A stretch of DNA of 64,000 nucleotides from Skermanella mucosa (lineage in GTDB: Bacteria; Pseudomonadota; Alphaproteobacteria; Azospirillales; Azospirillaceae), in assembly GCF_016765655.2 (NCBI RefSeq), contig NZ_CP086106.1:793501-857500 (forward strand), in the 5' to 3' direction. Within the stretch, counting starts at the first letter, position 1. Each line of letters starts with the position of its first letter. A program made the translations under genes and the position numbers. Shown here piece by piece: positions 11,131 through 20,376 of the stretch. A model generated the notes under the pieces. That model had not been told where the DNA came from, did no database searches, and worked only from the letters and a program-made list of their open reading frames with translations.

Positions 11131-11798
11131 CAGCCACGCTCCTGCATCACGGCGCCGACGGCCGTATCGGCCCGGGCGGCATCGACCTTGATGCCGCCGA
11201 GCTTCTCGGCGGCCTGCTGGGCGATCTCGACCGCCACGGAGCGGACGCTGGTGAGCGCCGTTTCCTTGGCCGCGTTGATCCGCTCCTCGGCGGCGCGGGT
11301 CTTGGCGGCCAGATCGGCATTGAACTGGGCCTGACGGCCGGACGACGCCGAGGCGATGTCGGCGGTCGTGGCGGCCATCACCGACTGGGCGTGCGCCCGG
11401 GCGTCGGTCAGGGCCTTCTCATAGCCCTCCATGACACCGGCCGACTCTTCCCGGAGCGCGGACGCCCGGTCGAGGTCGTTGGTGATCCGCTCCTGCCGCT
11501 CCTCCAGGACCTCGGCGACCTTGGGCAGAGCCACCTTGGCCATGAGGAAGTAGAGGGCGATGAACGAGATCGCCAGCCAGATCAACTGGGGGGCGAATAC
11601 GGTGGGATCGAGCTGAGGCAAGCCGCCGCTGGCATGTTCCGCACCATGGGCCATGTCGGCCCCGTGCGCCGCATCGCCGGCCGCTCCATGATCCGCCTGG
11701 GCCAGGGCGCCGCCCGCCGTGACGACGAGCATCGTCCAGGCGAGACCAGCGCGCCCGGCCAGTCTGCCCGCACGCAGACGAGCCAAAAACTTGGGCAT
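11130..11798 (-). CDS. atpG: F0F1 ATP synthase subunit b' with His-rich N-terminal extension
   Basis: A 222-residue second peripheral-stalk subunit (AtpG/AtpX, b'), typical of phototrophs and alphaproteobacteria. The conserved part starts near LPQLDPTVFAPQLIWLAISF, the membrane helix (about residues 63-85), followed by a long helical stalk. Ahead of it sits a signal-like hydrophobic segment and a low-complexity stretch with repeated HG pairs (GDAAHGADMAHGAEHASGG). The start at 11798 has AGGGGA 7 bases upstream; an in-frame ATG further up (11864) would run into the atpE spacer and is not favoured. Confidence 0.9.
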   Translation of the reverse strand: MPKFLARLRAGRLAGRAGLAWTMLVVTAGGALAQADHGAAGDAAHGADMAHGAEHASGGLPQLDPTVFAPQLIWLAISFIALYFLMAKVALPKVAEVLEERQERITNDLDRASALREESAGVMEGYEKALTDARAHAQSVMAATTADIASASSGRQAQFNADLAAKTRAAEERINAAKETALTSVRSVAVEIAQQAAEKLGGIKVDAARADTAVGAVMQERG

Positions 11799-11897
11799 GA
11801 TCGATCCCCTAAGCTTGCGGCGCCGGTCGCCGGGATGGTGATCCCGTTGAGCCAGGCGCCGCATGTGAGCGAAAACCAGCTTCGTTCAGGCTCGAGC

Positions 11898-12122
11898 TTA
11901 GGCGAACAGGATGAGGAAGGCGATCAGCAGGGCGAACAGCGCCACGGCTTCCGTCAGCGCGAAGCCCAGAATGCCGATCGGGAAGACTGCCGCGCGCGAT
12001 GCCGGGTTACGGGCGATCGAGCTGATCAGGGTCGAGAAGATGTTGCCGATGCCGAGGCCAACACCGAACAGGGCGAAAACCGCCAGACCGGCGCCGATGA
12101 ACTTAGCGGCTTCTGCGTCCAT
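11898..12122 (-). CDS. atpE: F0F1 ATP synthase subunit c
   Basis: A 74-residue proteolipid of two membrane helices joined by the polar loop ARNP (residues 37-40). The proton-carrying carboxylate is E58 in [13 protein letters not shown], and the helix-1 glycine pattern GVGLGIG is intact. The ATG at 12122 is preceded by AGAAGGG and gives the standard [12 protein letters not shown] start; longer forms from upstream codons would not fit the family. It sits between subunit a and b' as usual for an alphaproteobacterial F0 operon. Confidence 0.96.
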   Translation of the reverse strand: MDAEAAKFIGAGLAVFALFGVGLGIGNIFSTLISSIARNPASRAAVFPIGILGFALTEAVALFALLIAFLILFA

Positions 12123-12217
12123 GATTAGATACCCTTCTTTTGAGACTGGAAAGTAAGACAGGTGGGTGGTGTCGATTAACCCGCGGCGCGGCACCGATCA
12201 TTGGCCGACGGGGCCGA

Positions 12218-12961
12218 TCAGTGCAGTTCCAGGGCGTCGCGGATATAGAGGCAGGTCAGGATCGTGAACACGTAGGCCTGAAGAAGGGCCACGAGGATTT
12301 CGAAACCGACCAATGCAACGTTGATCGCGAGCGGCAGAATGCCGATCGTGTAGCCGAGGCCGCCGAGACCGGCGCCGAGCAGGACCGAGAAGCCGCCGAA
12401 CACCTTCAGCATCGTATGGCCGGCCATCATGTTGGCGAACAACCGGATGGACAGGCTGACCGGACGCGACAGGTAGGACAGGACCTCGATCGGGATCAGG
12501 ATCGGCGCCAGCGCGATCGGCGCGCCGTGCGGCATGAACAGCGAAAAGAAATGGAAGCCGTGCTTGATGAGTCCCAGCAGGGTGACGAAGACGAACACCG
12601 TCAAGGCCAGCCCGAAGGTGACGATGATGTGGCTGGTGAACGTGAAGGTCCCCGGGATCATGCCCAGCAGGTTGCCGACCAGGATGAACATGAACAGCGA
12701 GAACACGAAGGGGAAGTATTTCCGCGCATCGGGACCCGCGTTCTCGCGCACCATGTTGGCGACGAACTCGTAGAACATTTCGGCCAGCGACTGCATGCGG
12801 CCCGGGACGAGGGCCCGGCCGCGCATGCCGAACACGATGAAACCGGTGATCAGCGCGACTGCAATCACCATGTACAGCGACGAATTGCTGAACGATGCGT
12901 CGAGGCCGCCGACATTGATCGGCACGTACCTCTGGATTTGGAATTGGTGAAGCGGATCCAC
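12218..12961 (-). CDS. atpB: F0F1 ATP synthase subunit a
   Basis: A 247-residue integral membrane stator subunit that forms the two proton half-channels against the c-ring. The essential arginine lies in SLSIRLFANMMAGH (about residues 164-177), and the conserved helix-5 segment near the C-terminus (LPLAINVALVGFEILVALLQ) carries the half-channel polar residues. N-terminal MDPLHQFQIQR is typical of alphaproteobacteria. It lies between atpI and atpE. Confidence 0.96.
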   Translation of the reverse strand: MDPLHQFQIQRYVPINVGGLDASFSNSSLYMVIAVALITGFIVFGMRGRALVPGRMQSLAEMFYEFVANMVRENAGPDARKYFPFVFSLFMFILVGNLLGMIPGTFTFTSHIIVTFGLALTVFVFVTLLGLIKHGFHFFSLFMPHGAPIALAPILIPIEVLSYLSRPVSLSIRLFANMMAGHTMLKVFGGFSVLLGAGLGGLGYTIGILPLAINVALVGFEILVALLQAYVFTILTCLYIRDALELH

Positions 12962-12999
12962 GGTCGTCCTCGTTCAGCCAAACTTTGCGTCTGGCGCTG

Positions 13000-13356
13000 T
13001 TATTGTTCCGGCCCGTCTTCCGGCTTCCGCATGCTCCGGTATCCGGGAGCGTAGCCGACGCCTGTGACGGCCCGGTAGACATTCACAATTCCGGCCCCGG
13101 CGCCAAGGAAAAACATCCCGATCAGGCCCCAGGGCGTCGTACCCAGCCAGCGATCCAGCAGCAGACCGCTGCCGACGCCTATGATCATGGCGGCCACCAG
13201 CTCGATCCCGATCCGGAAGGCGAGCCCGAGGGATTTCCTCGGCAGGTCGTCGTCACCGTCAGGCTTGACAGCCGGGCCGGCGTTACGTTCCCGCGCCTTC
13301 CGCAAACGGGCATCCAGATCGTCCAACGAAGACGGGGGAGACTGGTCGTCGCTCAT
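13000..13356 (-). CDS. atpI: AtpI/AtpZ family F0 assembly protein
   Basis: A 118-residue protein with a charged cytosolic N-terminus (about residues 1-45) and two membrane helices (IGIELVAAMIIGVGSGLLLD and a second around LIGMFFLGAGAGIVNVY). This is the AtpI/AtpZ pattern, linked to c-ring assembly and possibly Mg2+/Ca2+ transport. It is the first gene of the F0 operon and lies 38 bp before atpB. The ATG at 13356 has GGGA seven bases upstream; a GTG at 13368 is an alternative with a crowded ribosome site. Confidence 0.88.
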   Translation of the reverse strand: MSDDQSPPSSLDDLDARLRKARERNAGPAVKPDGDDDLPRKSLGLAFRIGIELVAAMIIGVGSGLLLDRWLGTTPWGLIGMFFLGAGAGIVNVYRAVTGVGYAPGYRSMRKPEDGPEQ

Positions 13357-13407
13357 GTCCGGTCCCACTTCCCCCGGTTGGCCGGGAAGCCGCGCGAAAG
13401 CGGCGGC

Positions 13408-13436
13408 ACCATACGGTTAGGGCAGTACCCTGTCAA
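13408..13436 (-). promoter_or_regulatory. Sigma-70 promoter of the F0 ATP synthase operon
   Basis: On the minus strand TTGACA (13431-13436) and TATGGT (13408-13413) are separated by exactly 17 bp, about 52 bp ahead of the atpI start. This is the clearest housekeeping-type promoter in the window. Confidence 0.75.
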
Positions 13437-13609
13437 GTCGCAAAACCCTCCCCTCAAGTGGTTGAATTACTTGAATTTCCGCCGCAACCGGCCCCTTCTA
13501 AAGGCTCATCGGAGAGGCTTTCGGGGGCCTTGGAGCGCCGATGCGACACTATGTACGCCCGGCGCGTACCGCCGCGCGGCGCCGGTTTCACACGGTTCCA
13601 GACCGTCCG

Positions 13610-14224
13610 TCAGGAGTCCAGGTGGGCTGAGATCGTCTCCGCCATCTTGTCCGGGGCGGTGCCGTGGGCGAAGGCCTCGAGGAACTTGCCGTCGGGACCC
13701 ATCAGGTAGACGAAGGACGAGTGGTCCATCGTGTAGTAGTCGCCGCCGTCCTTGTCCGGGGCCTTGGCGAAATAGACCCGGTAGGCCCGCGCCGCGCCGG
13801 CGACTTGCTCCGGCGTGCCGGTGAGCCCGACGAGCCGGGGATGGAACTGGGCGACATAGTCGGCCATCTGCGTCACGGTGTCACGCTCCGGGTCGATCGT
13901 GACGAACAGCGGCTGGACCTGGTCGGCCCTGGCGCCCAGGCGGTCGAGGGCCGTGGCCATCACCTGCAGTTCGGTCGGGCAGACGTCCGGGCAGAAGGTG
14001 AAGCCGAAATAGACCAGCATGTGGCGGCCCTGGTAGTCGTCCTGGGTGACGGGCCGGCCGGTATGGTCGGTGAGCGAGAACGGGCCGCCGATCAGGGCCG
14101 TGCCGGTCTGGGTCCCGCCCCGGGTGCCGCCGGGCAGCTGGGAGACCTGCCACCAGACGATCCCGGCGGCGATCAGCAGGCCGATCAGGGTGCCGACGGC
14201 GAGGCGGATGAGGCGTTGGTTCAT
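13610..14224 (-). CDS. SCO1/SenC family copper chaperone for cytochrome oxidase
   Basis: A 204-residue membrane-anchored thioredoxin-fold protein with an N-terminal anchor (LIRLAVGTLIGLLIAAGIVWW, about residues 5-25). The copper site is C-x3-C in GFTFCPDVCPTEL plus a distal His in TMDHSSFVYL. SCO proteins deliver copper to the CuA centre of cytochrome c oxidase in the periplasm. The ATG at 14224 gives the normal anchor; the ribosome site before it is weak. Its place a few genes from a copper-resistance operon may be coincidence, as no oxidase genes are in view. Confidence 0.92.
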   Translation of the reverse strand: MNQRLIRLAVGTLIGLLIAAGIVWWQVSQLPGGTRGGTQTGTALIGGPFSLTDHTGRPVTQDDYQGRHMLVYFGFTFCPDVCPTELQVMATALDRLGARADQVQPLFVTIDPERDTVTQMADYVAQFHPRLVGLTGTPEQVAGAARAYRVYFAKAPDKDGGDYYTMDHSSFVYLMGPDGKFLEAFAHGTAPDKMAETISAHLDS

Positions 14225-14309
14225 TGTCTTGACTGCGGTTGCGTTGGACGGGGCGAACAGGCCGGGCGATTCACACCTTGACCGGGTTATCTGTTCCGGT
14301 CGAGGGTAG

Positions 14310-15347
<1,038 letters not shown>

Positions 15348-15393
15348 TCCGCCTGCCTGGACACCAGGGGCTTTGCTGAAGGCCAGGGTGTCC

Positions 15394-15423
15394 TTGCAAC
15401 CGCGCCGGCCTGTGCACTACACT
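15394..15423 (+). promoter_or_regulatory. Candidate promoter of the copper-resistance operon
   Basis: TTGCAA (15394-15399) and TACACT (15418-15423) lie 18 bp apart, about 40 bp ahead of the His-rich gene. No clear CueR-type dyad was seen between the boxes. Confidence 0.35.
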
Positions 15424-15464
15424 AGGGGTATTCGGGAAAGTTGTTCGGGCAGTGGCCCGCGGTC

Positions 15465-15887
15465 ATGGATCCAGCAGTGGGCATGGGCTTCTCACGCATC
15501 TTGGCGGCCGTGCTGTTCAGTCTCCTCCTCGGCTGGGGAGGGGCGGCCGTGTCCGGCGCCGTGGCCGCCTCCATGACCCACCATGCCGCGAATTCCGGCG
15601 AGAATGCCGAAGTCGGCTGCGGCGAGCAGCCGGGACACCATGGGCACGAAGATCACCGGCACCAGGACGGCTACCAGGACGTCGATGGGCACGGCCACGG
15701 AGATAACTCCAAGCTCTTCCACCAGGGCTGTTGCGCCATGGCCTGCGGCATGTCGGCCCTGGAGCCGGTCGAGCTCCAGGTGAAGCCCATCGAATGGACG
15801 CCCGTCCGCACCCTGACCATCGCCGACGATACGCTGCGCGACCGTCCCGTCTCCCCCCTGCGCCGGCCGCCCAGACCCGCGGCCTGA
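15465..15887 (+). CDS. His/Cys-rich exported protein of the copper locus
   Basis: A 140-residue protein with an N-terminal hydrophobic export signal (FSRILAAVLFSLLLGWGGAAV). A His-rich segment follows (GHHGHEDHRHQDGYQDVDGHGHG, about residues 58-80), then a Cys pair and single in FHQGCCAMACGMSAL. This composition suggests periplasmic metal binding, and the gene opens the copper-resistance operon. The start is unsure: ATG 15465, ATG 15483 and TTG 15441 (with GGGAAAG nearby) are all in frame. I do not recognise a named family; the CCxxxCGMSAL tail resembles small CopL/DUF2946-like proteins seen in copper loci. Confidence 0.6.
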   Translation: MDPAVGMGFSRILAAVLFSLLLGWGGAAVSGAVAASMTHHAANSGENAEVGCGEQPGHHGHEDHRHQDGYQDVDGHGHGDNSKLFHQGCCAMACGMSALEPVELQVKPIEWTPVRTLTIADDTLRDRPVSPLRRPPRPAA

Positions 15888-15986
15888 CGGCGACATTTAT
15901 CCCGGTTCCGGGCCGTCGCGCCCGGTAGCAGCAACTTTCCCTTGTCTCCTCGGCATCGATGAAGCCGGAGACGGAGAGTACCCGAC

Positions 15987-16559
15987 ATGCGTCCGATTAC
16001 CCGCACCCTGTGTGCCGTCGCCACCCTCATGGCTGGCGCCAGCCTTCTCGCAGCACCCACCAAGGCCTTTGCCGCTCCCGGCCAGACAGGCCACAAGCAT
16101 GACACCGCCGCGATCGGCGAGCCGGCCAAGGCGACCGCCAAGACCCGCACCGTCCAGGTCGAGATGGGCGACAATTACTACGAGCCGGAAACCATTCCGG
16201 TGAAGGCCGGCGAGACGGTCCGGTTCGTGGTCAGGAACACGGGCGAGTTCCTGCACGAGTTCAACATCGGCACCGCCGCGATGCATGCGGCCCACCAGAA
16301 GGAAATGGCCATGATGGTGGACCACGGCATGTTGACCGAGACCGGCGTGAACGAGGAGATGATGAGGATGGACCACTCCGGCATGCCGGGCATGGGCCAT
16401 TCCATGAAGCACGACGATCCCAACAGCGTCCTCGTGGAGCCCGGCCAGACCAGGGAACTGGTCTGGAAGTTCTCCCAGCAGGCGACGATCGAGTTCGCCT
16501 GCAACATGCCGGGCCACTACGAGTCCGGGATGGTCGGCAAGGTCGCGTTCCAGCGCTGA
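15987..16559 (+). CDS. Cupredoxin-domain copper-binding protein
   Basis: A 190-residue secreted protein with a Sec signal peptide (about residues 1-30, ending TKAFAA). It carries a blue-copper fold: copper ligands are the His in GEFLHEFNIG and the C-x4-H-x4-M set in FACNMPGHYESGM at the C-terminus. A Met/His insertion (about 95-140, with HAAHQKEMAMMVDHGML and MDHSGMPGMGHSM) lies between them and would bind extra copper. GGAGAG precedes the ATG. It lies 13 bp upstream of copA and probably passes or buffers periplasmic copper. A CopC-like role is possible, but the fold is plastocyanin-like. Confidence 0.87.
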   Translation: MRPITRTLCAVATLMAGASLLAAPTKAFAAPGQTGHKHDTAAIGEPAKATAKTRTVQVEMGDNYYEPETIPVKAGETVRFVVRNTGEFLHEFNIGTAAMHAAHQKEMAMMVDHGMLTETGVNEEMMRMDHSGMPGMGHSMKHDDPNSVLVEPGQTRELVWKFSQQATIEFACNMPGHYESGMVGKVAFQR

Positions 16560-16572
16560 GGGAGGACGACCC

Positions 16573-18276
16573 ATGCATGAGGCATCGCGTGGCCTTTCCC
16601 GCCGCGCCGCCCTCAAGCTCGCCGCAGCGGCGGGTTTGGCGGGCATCGTCACGGTCCATCCCGGACGCCGCGTCTTCGCGGCCGCCGACCAGAGCCTGGA
16701 CCTTGCCGTCGAACGGACCCGCATCACGATTGACGGCGAGACCAGCGGCGCCATTTCCATCGGCGGCTCGATCCCGGCGCCCACGCTGCGCTGGCGCGAG
16801 GGTCAGGAGGTGGTCGTCCACGTGACCAACCGGCTGGACGAGGCGACCTCCGTCCACTGGCACGGCCTGCTGCTGCAGGGCGTCATGGACGGCGCGCCGG
16901 GATTCAACGGGTACCGGCCGATCGGTCCCGGCGAGACCTACACCTACCGGTTCAAGCTGCGCCAAGCCGGCACCTACTGGTACCACAGCCACTCCGCCTC
17001 CCAGGAGCAGGAGGGCATGTACGGGGCCATCGTGATCGAGCCCGCCGGGCGCGATCCCGTCCGGACCGACCGCGACTACGTGGTGCTGCTTTCCGACCAC
17101 ACGCCCGAAGCACCCGAATCCGTGCTGCGGAAGCTCAAGGTCAGCGAAGGCTATTACAACAACGGCCGGCGCACGCTGGTCGACTTCTTCCGGGACGCCC
17201 GGCGCGACGGCCTGGGCGCCGCGATGGACGACCGCCTCGCCTGGGGCGAGATGCGCATGGACGCCACCGACCTGGCGGACGTGACCGGATACCGGTTCCT
17301 GGTCAACGGCAAGGGTCCGAAGGACAACTGGACCGCCCTATGCGATCCGGGCGAGCGGGTGAGGCTCAGGGTCGTCAACGGTTCGGCCATGTCGATCTTC
17401 GACGTGCGCATCCCCGGCCTGTCCATGACCGTGGTCGCGGCCGACGGGCAGAACGTGGTGCCGGTCAAGGTGGACGAGTTCCGCATCGGCGTCGGCGAGA
17501 CCTACGACGTCGTTGTCATGCCGACCGGAGACAAGCCCTTCACCTTCTTCGCCGAACCGATCGACCGCACCGGCTTCGCCCGGGCGACCCTCGCCTCCCG
17601 GGAAGGGATGGAAGGCGAGATCCCCGAGCGGCGCCCCCGCGCCATCCTGACCATGGAGGACATGGCCATGGCCCACGGCGGCATGGACCATGGCTCGATG
17701 GATCACCGTACCATGGACCCTGGTTCGATGGACCACGGTTCCATGCCCGGAATGGACCATGGCGCCATGCAGGGCATGGATCACGGTGCCGCGGCGCGCC
17801 CGGAACGCGCGGTCGGCTGGGCCGACGCGGGGACGCCTCCGGGAGCCAAGGCCCTCTCCTACGCGGACCTGAAATCGTTCTCGAAGGCCAGGGACCTGCG
17901 CGAGCCCTCCCACGAGATCGAGATCCAGCTCACGGGCATGATGTCGCGCTACATCTGGACCCTGAACGGCCGGAAGTTCGACGAGGGGGCCGCGATCCGG
18001 GTCGCCTACGGCGATCGGATTCGGATCCGCTTCGTCAACACGACCATGATGGCCCATCCGATGCACCTGCACGGCATGTTCGTCGAGCTTGAGAACGGCC
18101 AGACGGACCGGATGCCCCGGAAGCACGTCGTGCTCGTGCCGCCGGGCCAGGTCACCACGGTCCAGCTGACCGCCGACGAGCCCGGCGAGTGGCCCCTCCA
18201 CTGCCATCTCCTCTACCACATGGCCTCGGGCATGATGACGCGGTTCATCGTCGAACCCCGCACGGCGAGCCTCTGA
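16573..18276 (+). CDS. copA: CopA family multicopper oxidase (copper resistance)
   Basis: A 567-residue periplasmic oxidase exported by the Tat system (SRRAALKLAAAAGLAGI after a short n-region). Copper-site motifs are HWHGLLLQGVMDG (about residues 95-107), YHSHSASQEQEGMYG, HPMHLHGMF and the C-terminal HCHLLYHMASGM, giving the T1 and trinuclear centres. A Met-rich segment of repeated MDHGSM units (about 365-405) precedes the last domain and matches the copper-binding linker of CopA/PcoA. It probably oxidises Cu(I) to the less toxic Cu(II). GGAGG is present 8 bases before the ATG. Confidence 0.95.
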   Translation: MHEASRGLSRRAALKLAAAAGLAGIVTVHPGRRVFAAADQSLDLAVERTRITIDGETSGAISIGGSIPAPTLRWREGQEVVVHVTNRLDEATSVHWHGLLLQGVMDGAPGFNGYRPIGPGETYTYRFKLRQAGTYWYHSHSASQEQEGMYGAIVIEPAGRDPVRTDRDYVVLLSDHTPEAPESVLRKLKVSEGYYNNGRRTLVDFFRDARRDGLGAAMDDRLAWGEMRMDATDLADVTGYRFLVNGKGPKDNWTALCDPGERVRLRVVNGSAMSIFDVRIPGLSMTVVAADGQNVVPVKVDEFRIGVGETYDVVVMPTGDKPFTFFAEPIDRTGFARATLASREGMEGEIPERRPRAILTMEDMAMAHGGMDHGSMDHRTMDPGSMDHGSMPGMDHGAMQGMDHGAAARPERAVGWADAGTPPGAKALSYADLKSFSKARDLREPSHEIEIQLTGMMSRYIWTLNGRKFDEGAAIRVAYGDRIRIRFVNTTMMAHPMHLHGMFVELENGQTDRMPRKHVVLVPPGQVTTVQLTADEPGEWPLHCHLLYHMASGMMTRFIVEPRTASL

Positions 18277-18289
18277 TGCGGGGACCGGT

Positions 18290-19069
18290 ATGCGAATGAC
18301 GAAGACAAGCCTCCGGACGGCGGCGCTCGCGGCGGGATCCGTCCTGCTGGCGCTGTCGGCGGTCCCGTCGCGCGTCGCCGCGCAGGAACACGGCGGCCCC
18401 GGGGACGCGGACCAGGCCGAGCAGTTCCACGAGGAGCCGCCGATCCTCTCGACCCTCCTCGTCGACCGGCTGGAGCATCGCTGGCGGGACGGCGAGAACT
18501 CGATCGACTGGGAGGTGCAGGGCTGGATCGGCGGGGACACCAACAAGGTCCGGCTCAACGCCGAAGGCAGCAAACCCGTGGAAGGCGGGGTGGAGGAGGC
18601 GGAGTTCCAGCTTCTCTACAGTCGCATGACGTCGGAGTTCTGGGACGTCCAGGCAGGCATCCGGCACGACGTGCGACCCCGGCCGCAGACGACCTACGGC
18701 GTGGTCGGGTTCGAGGGGGTGGCGCCATACTTCTTCGACGTGACCGCCCAGCTGTTCGTCAGCGAGGACGGCGACTTCAGCGCCCGCCTGGAAGCCGAGT
18801 ACGACCTGCTCATCACGCAGAAGCTCGTCCTGCAGCCGGTCGCCGAGGTCAATGTCTCGGCCCAGCGGGTCCGGGAGCTTCATGTCGGTCCCGGCTTCAA
18901 CGACGTGGAGCTGGGGTTGCGCCTGCGCTACGAGGTCGTCCGGGAGTTCGCCCCCTACATAGGCGTTAACTGGGAGCGGAAGCTGGGCGAGACCGCCGAC
19001 ATCGCCCGCGACCACGGCGAGGACCCGAGCGACCTGTCCTTCGTCACGGGCGTGCGGTTCTGGTTCTAG
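18290..19069 (+). CDS. copB: CopB family outer-membrane copper resistance protein
   Basis: A 259-residue outer-membrane protein with a signal peptide ending near RVAAQ (about residue 31) and a barrel-like alternation of aromatic and polar residues. The hallmark RLEHRWRDGENSIDWEVQGWIGGDTNK-type opening is present (about 63-88), and the chain ends in Phe, as outer-membrane barrels usually do. CopB/PcoB limits or sequesters copper at the outer membrane together with CopA. It lacks the long Met/His-rich N-terminus of some homologues. It is the last gene of the operon, 13 bp after copA. Confidence 0.92.
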   Translation: MRMTKTSLRTAALAAGSVLLALSAVPSRVAAQEHGGPGDADQAEQFHEEPPILSTLLVDRLEHRWRDGENSIDWEVQGWIGGDTNKVRLNAEGSKPVEGGVEEAEFQLLYSRMTSEFWDVQAGIRHDVRPRPQTTYGVVGFEGVAPYFFDVTAQLFVSEDGDFSARLEAEYDLLITQKLVLQPVAEVNVSAQRVRELHVGPGFNDVELGLRLRYEVVREFAPYIGVNWERKLGETADIARDHGEDPSDLSFVTGVRFWF

Positions 19070-19104
19070 GGTTCCCGGCACCCTGTTTCCGATGGGTCCG
19101 GTTC

Positions 19105-19140
19105 GCCGCCGCCCGGCCTGGAAAAGGGCCGGCCGGCGGC
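19105..19140. terminator. Hairpin between convergent copB and phoH
   Basis: GC-rich arms (19105-19118 and 19126-19140, with one mismatch region) around a loop containing GAAAA sit between two convergent genes. No T-run follows on either strand, so it is a possible bidirectional terminator. Confidence 0.45.
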
Positions 19141-19159
19141 GCTCCGTCCCGCCGGAAGG

Positions 19160-19939
19160 TCAGGACAGCAGCGGCATCATCGCGGCCACCAGCGGGTGGC
19201 GGACGATGTCCTGGGTGGTCAGGCGGACGATGGCGACGTCGTCCAGCGGGTCGAGCCGGCGCACCGCCTCCTCCAGGCCGGACATGCCGGGCAGCAGGTC
19301 GGTCTGGTCGGGATCGCCGGTGATCACCATGGTGGAGTGCCAGCCCAGCCGGGTCAGCAGCATCTTGATCTGCTGGAACGTCATGTTCTGCGCCTCGTCC
19401 ACGATGACGAAGCTGCGCGAGATCGTCCGCCCGCGCATATAGGCGAGGGGGGCGATCTCGACCGTGCCGTCCTTGGTCATCTGGCGCACCTGGCGGGCGC
19501 CCAGCCGGTCGGACAGCGCGTCGTAGATCGGGCGCATCCACGGGTCCATCTTCTCGTTGATGTCGCCGGGCAGGAAACCCAGGCTCTCGCCCGCCTCGAC
19601 GACCGGCCGGGTGATCACGATGCGCGTCACCCTGCCGGCGCTCATCGCCTCGACCGCCTTTGTGACGGCCAGGTAGGTCTTGCCGGTCCCGGCAGGCCCC
19701 ACCGCCAGCGTCAGCGCGTGGGTGTCGATCGCCGCCATCAGCGCTTCCTGGTTGGACGTGCGCGGCTTCACCGTCTTCAGGTAGCTCTGTTCGCGGAAGC
19801 CGTCCTCGTCGGCTTCGGTGAGAGCCACGACCCGGGCCGAGGATGCGGTGCGTTTCGCCATGGTGCGTCGTCCTTTCCCTTCGCTGGCATCCTGGTTGAG
19901 GGGATCCCAGGCGCTGCATGTGTCAAACGGGGCTCTCAT
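19160..19939 (-). CDS. phoH: PhoH family ATPase
   Basis: A 259-residue P-loop protein with Walker A GPAGTGKTYLA (about residues 81-91) and Walker B FVIVDEAQNMT, followed by the sensor-like TGDPDQTDL. PhoH proteins are cytosolic ATPases linked to RNA metabolism and phosphate or stress responses; the exact reaction is unsettled. The ATG at 19939 has GGAGG six bases upstream and lies 3 bp after a 10-codon leader ORF. A second candidate start (19861, MAKRTASSARV, with AAGGAC) gives a 233-residue protein closer to the conserved core, so the first 26 residues may not be real. Confidence 0.9.
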   Translation of the reverse strand: MRAPFDTCSAWDPLNQDASEGKGRRTMAKRTASSARVVALTEADEDGFREQSYLKTVKPRTSNQEALMAAIDTHALTLAVGPAGTGKTYLAVTKAVEAMSAGRVTRIVITRPVVEAGESLGFLPGDINEKMDPWMRPIYDALSDRLGARQVRQMTKDGTVEIAPLAYMRGRTISRSFVIVDEAQNMTFQQIKMLLTRLGWHSTMVITGDPDQTDLLPGMSGLEEAVRRLDPLDDVAIVRLTTQDIVRHPLVAAMMPLLS

Positions 19940-19942
19940 CGA

Positions 19943-19975
19943 TCACCTCCTGCTGCCGAAGCGGCGTTGGGCCAT
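19943..19975 (-). CDS. Leader peptide MAQRRFGSRR upstream of phoH
   Basis: Ten codons plus a stop, with AGGAG six bases before the ATG and a stop three bases before the phoH ATG at 19939. Its last codons (AGG AGG TGA) form the GGAGG site for phoH, so ribosomes finishing the leader would sit on the phoH start. A terminator-like hairpin (20031-20050) lies about 55 bp upstream. Whether it regulates or is only a start-site arrangement is unknown. Confidence 0.45.
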   Translation of the reverse strand: MAQRRFGSRR

Positions 19976-20025
19976 GTCGTTCTCCTGGACCGTTGAAACC
20001 GGGACCTGAAGCTGAACGCGGGCAC

Positions 20026-20050
20026 AAAAAAACCTCCCGGACGGGAGGTT
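20026..20050 (-). terminator. Terminator/attenuator upstream of phoH
   Basis: A 9-bp perfect inverted repeat (20031-20039 with 20042-20050) with a 2-nt spacer at its centre. On the minus strand it is followed by a run of seven Ts (20026-20032, partly in the stem). It points toward phoH, with no protein gene directly upstream on that strand, so it ends a short RNA or acts as an attenuator. Confidence 0.65.
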
Positions 20051-20376
20051 CGATCGTGCGGTCGGCTGACTCGTCGAGGCGGATGGCTGTCCGGCGGCGG
20101 CGAAGGGTCGGGGCCCCGCACGCTGGATCCGGAATGCTTCTCGACGGGTCGGACAAGGGAAGCGGCTCCTGTCGTCTGTGTCAGCCTTGATGTCAGCAAG
20201 GATAACCGTCAAATTCGTCCTTTGTCGCCGTTATTTCGTGGGGCCAATAAAAAATTCATCTACATGTTGCGGGTTACCCACGCCGCGCCCTCGAAGGCGA
20301 CGCCGGCATGGCGTCCGCGCGCGTCTTTGCCTATGCTGGCGCCACGGTGTCGGGCTCGAAGGTGACGAGGGTAGGC
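20051..20376. other. Intergenic region upstream of the phoH attenuator
   Basis: No convincing protein gene was seen. On the minus strand TTGACG occurs near 20206-20211, but no good -10 box lies at the right distance. The stretch 20210-20265 is locally AT-rich. A small RNA ending at the terminator at 20026-20050 would start here. Confidence 0.35.

Noticed and set aside
17682-17795. Tandem DNA repeat around GATGGACCATGG units
   Set aside because: It is explained by the Met/Asp/His-rich copper-binding linker of CopA, a known feature of the family, not an independent repeat element.
19936-20212. Overlapping short minus-strand frames of 77-89 codons upstream of phoH
   Set aside because: They run through the terminator hairpin and have no ribosome site; only the 10-codon leader has one.
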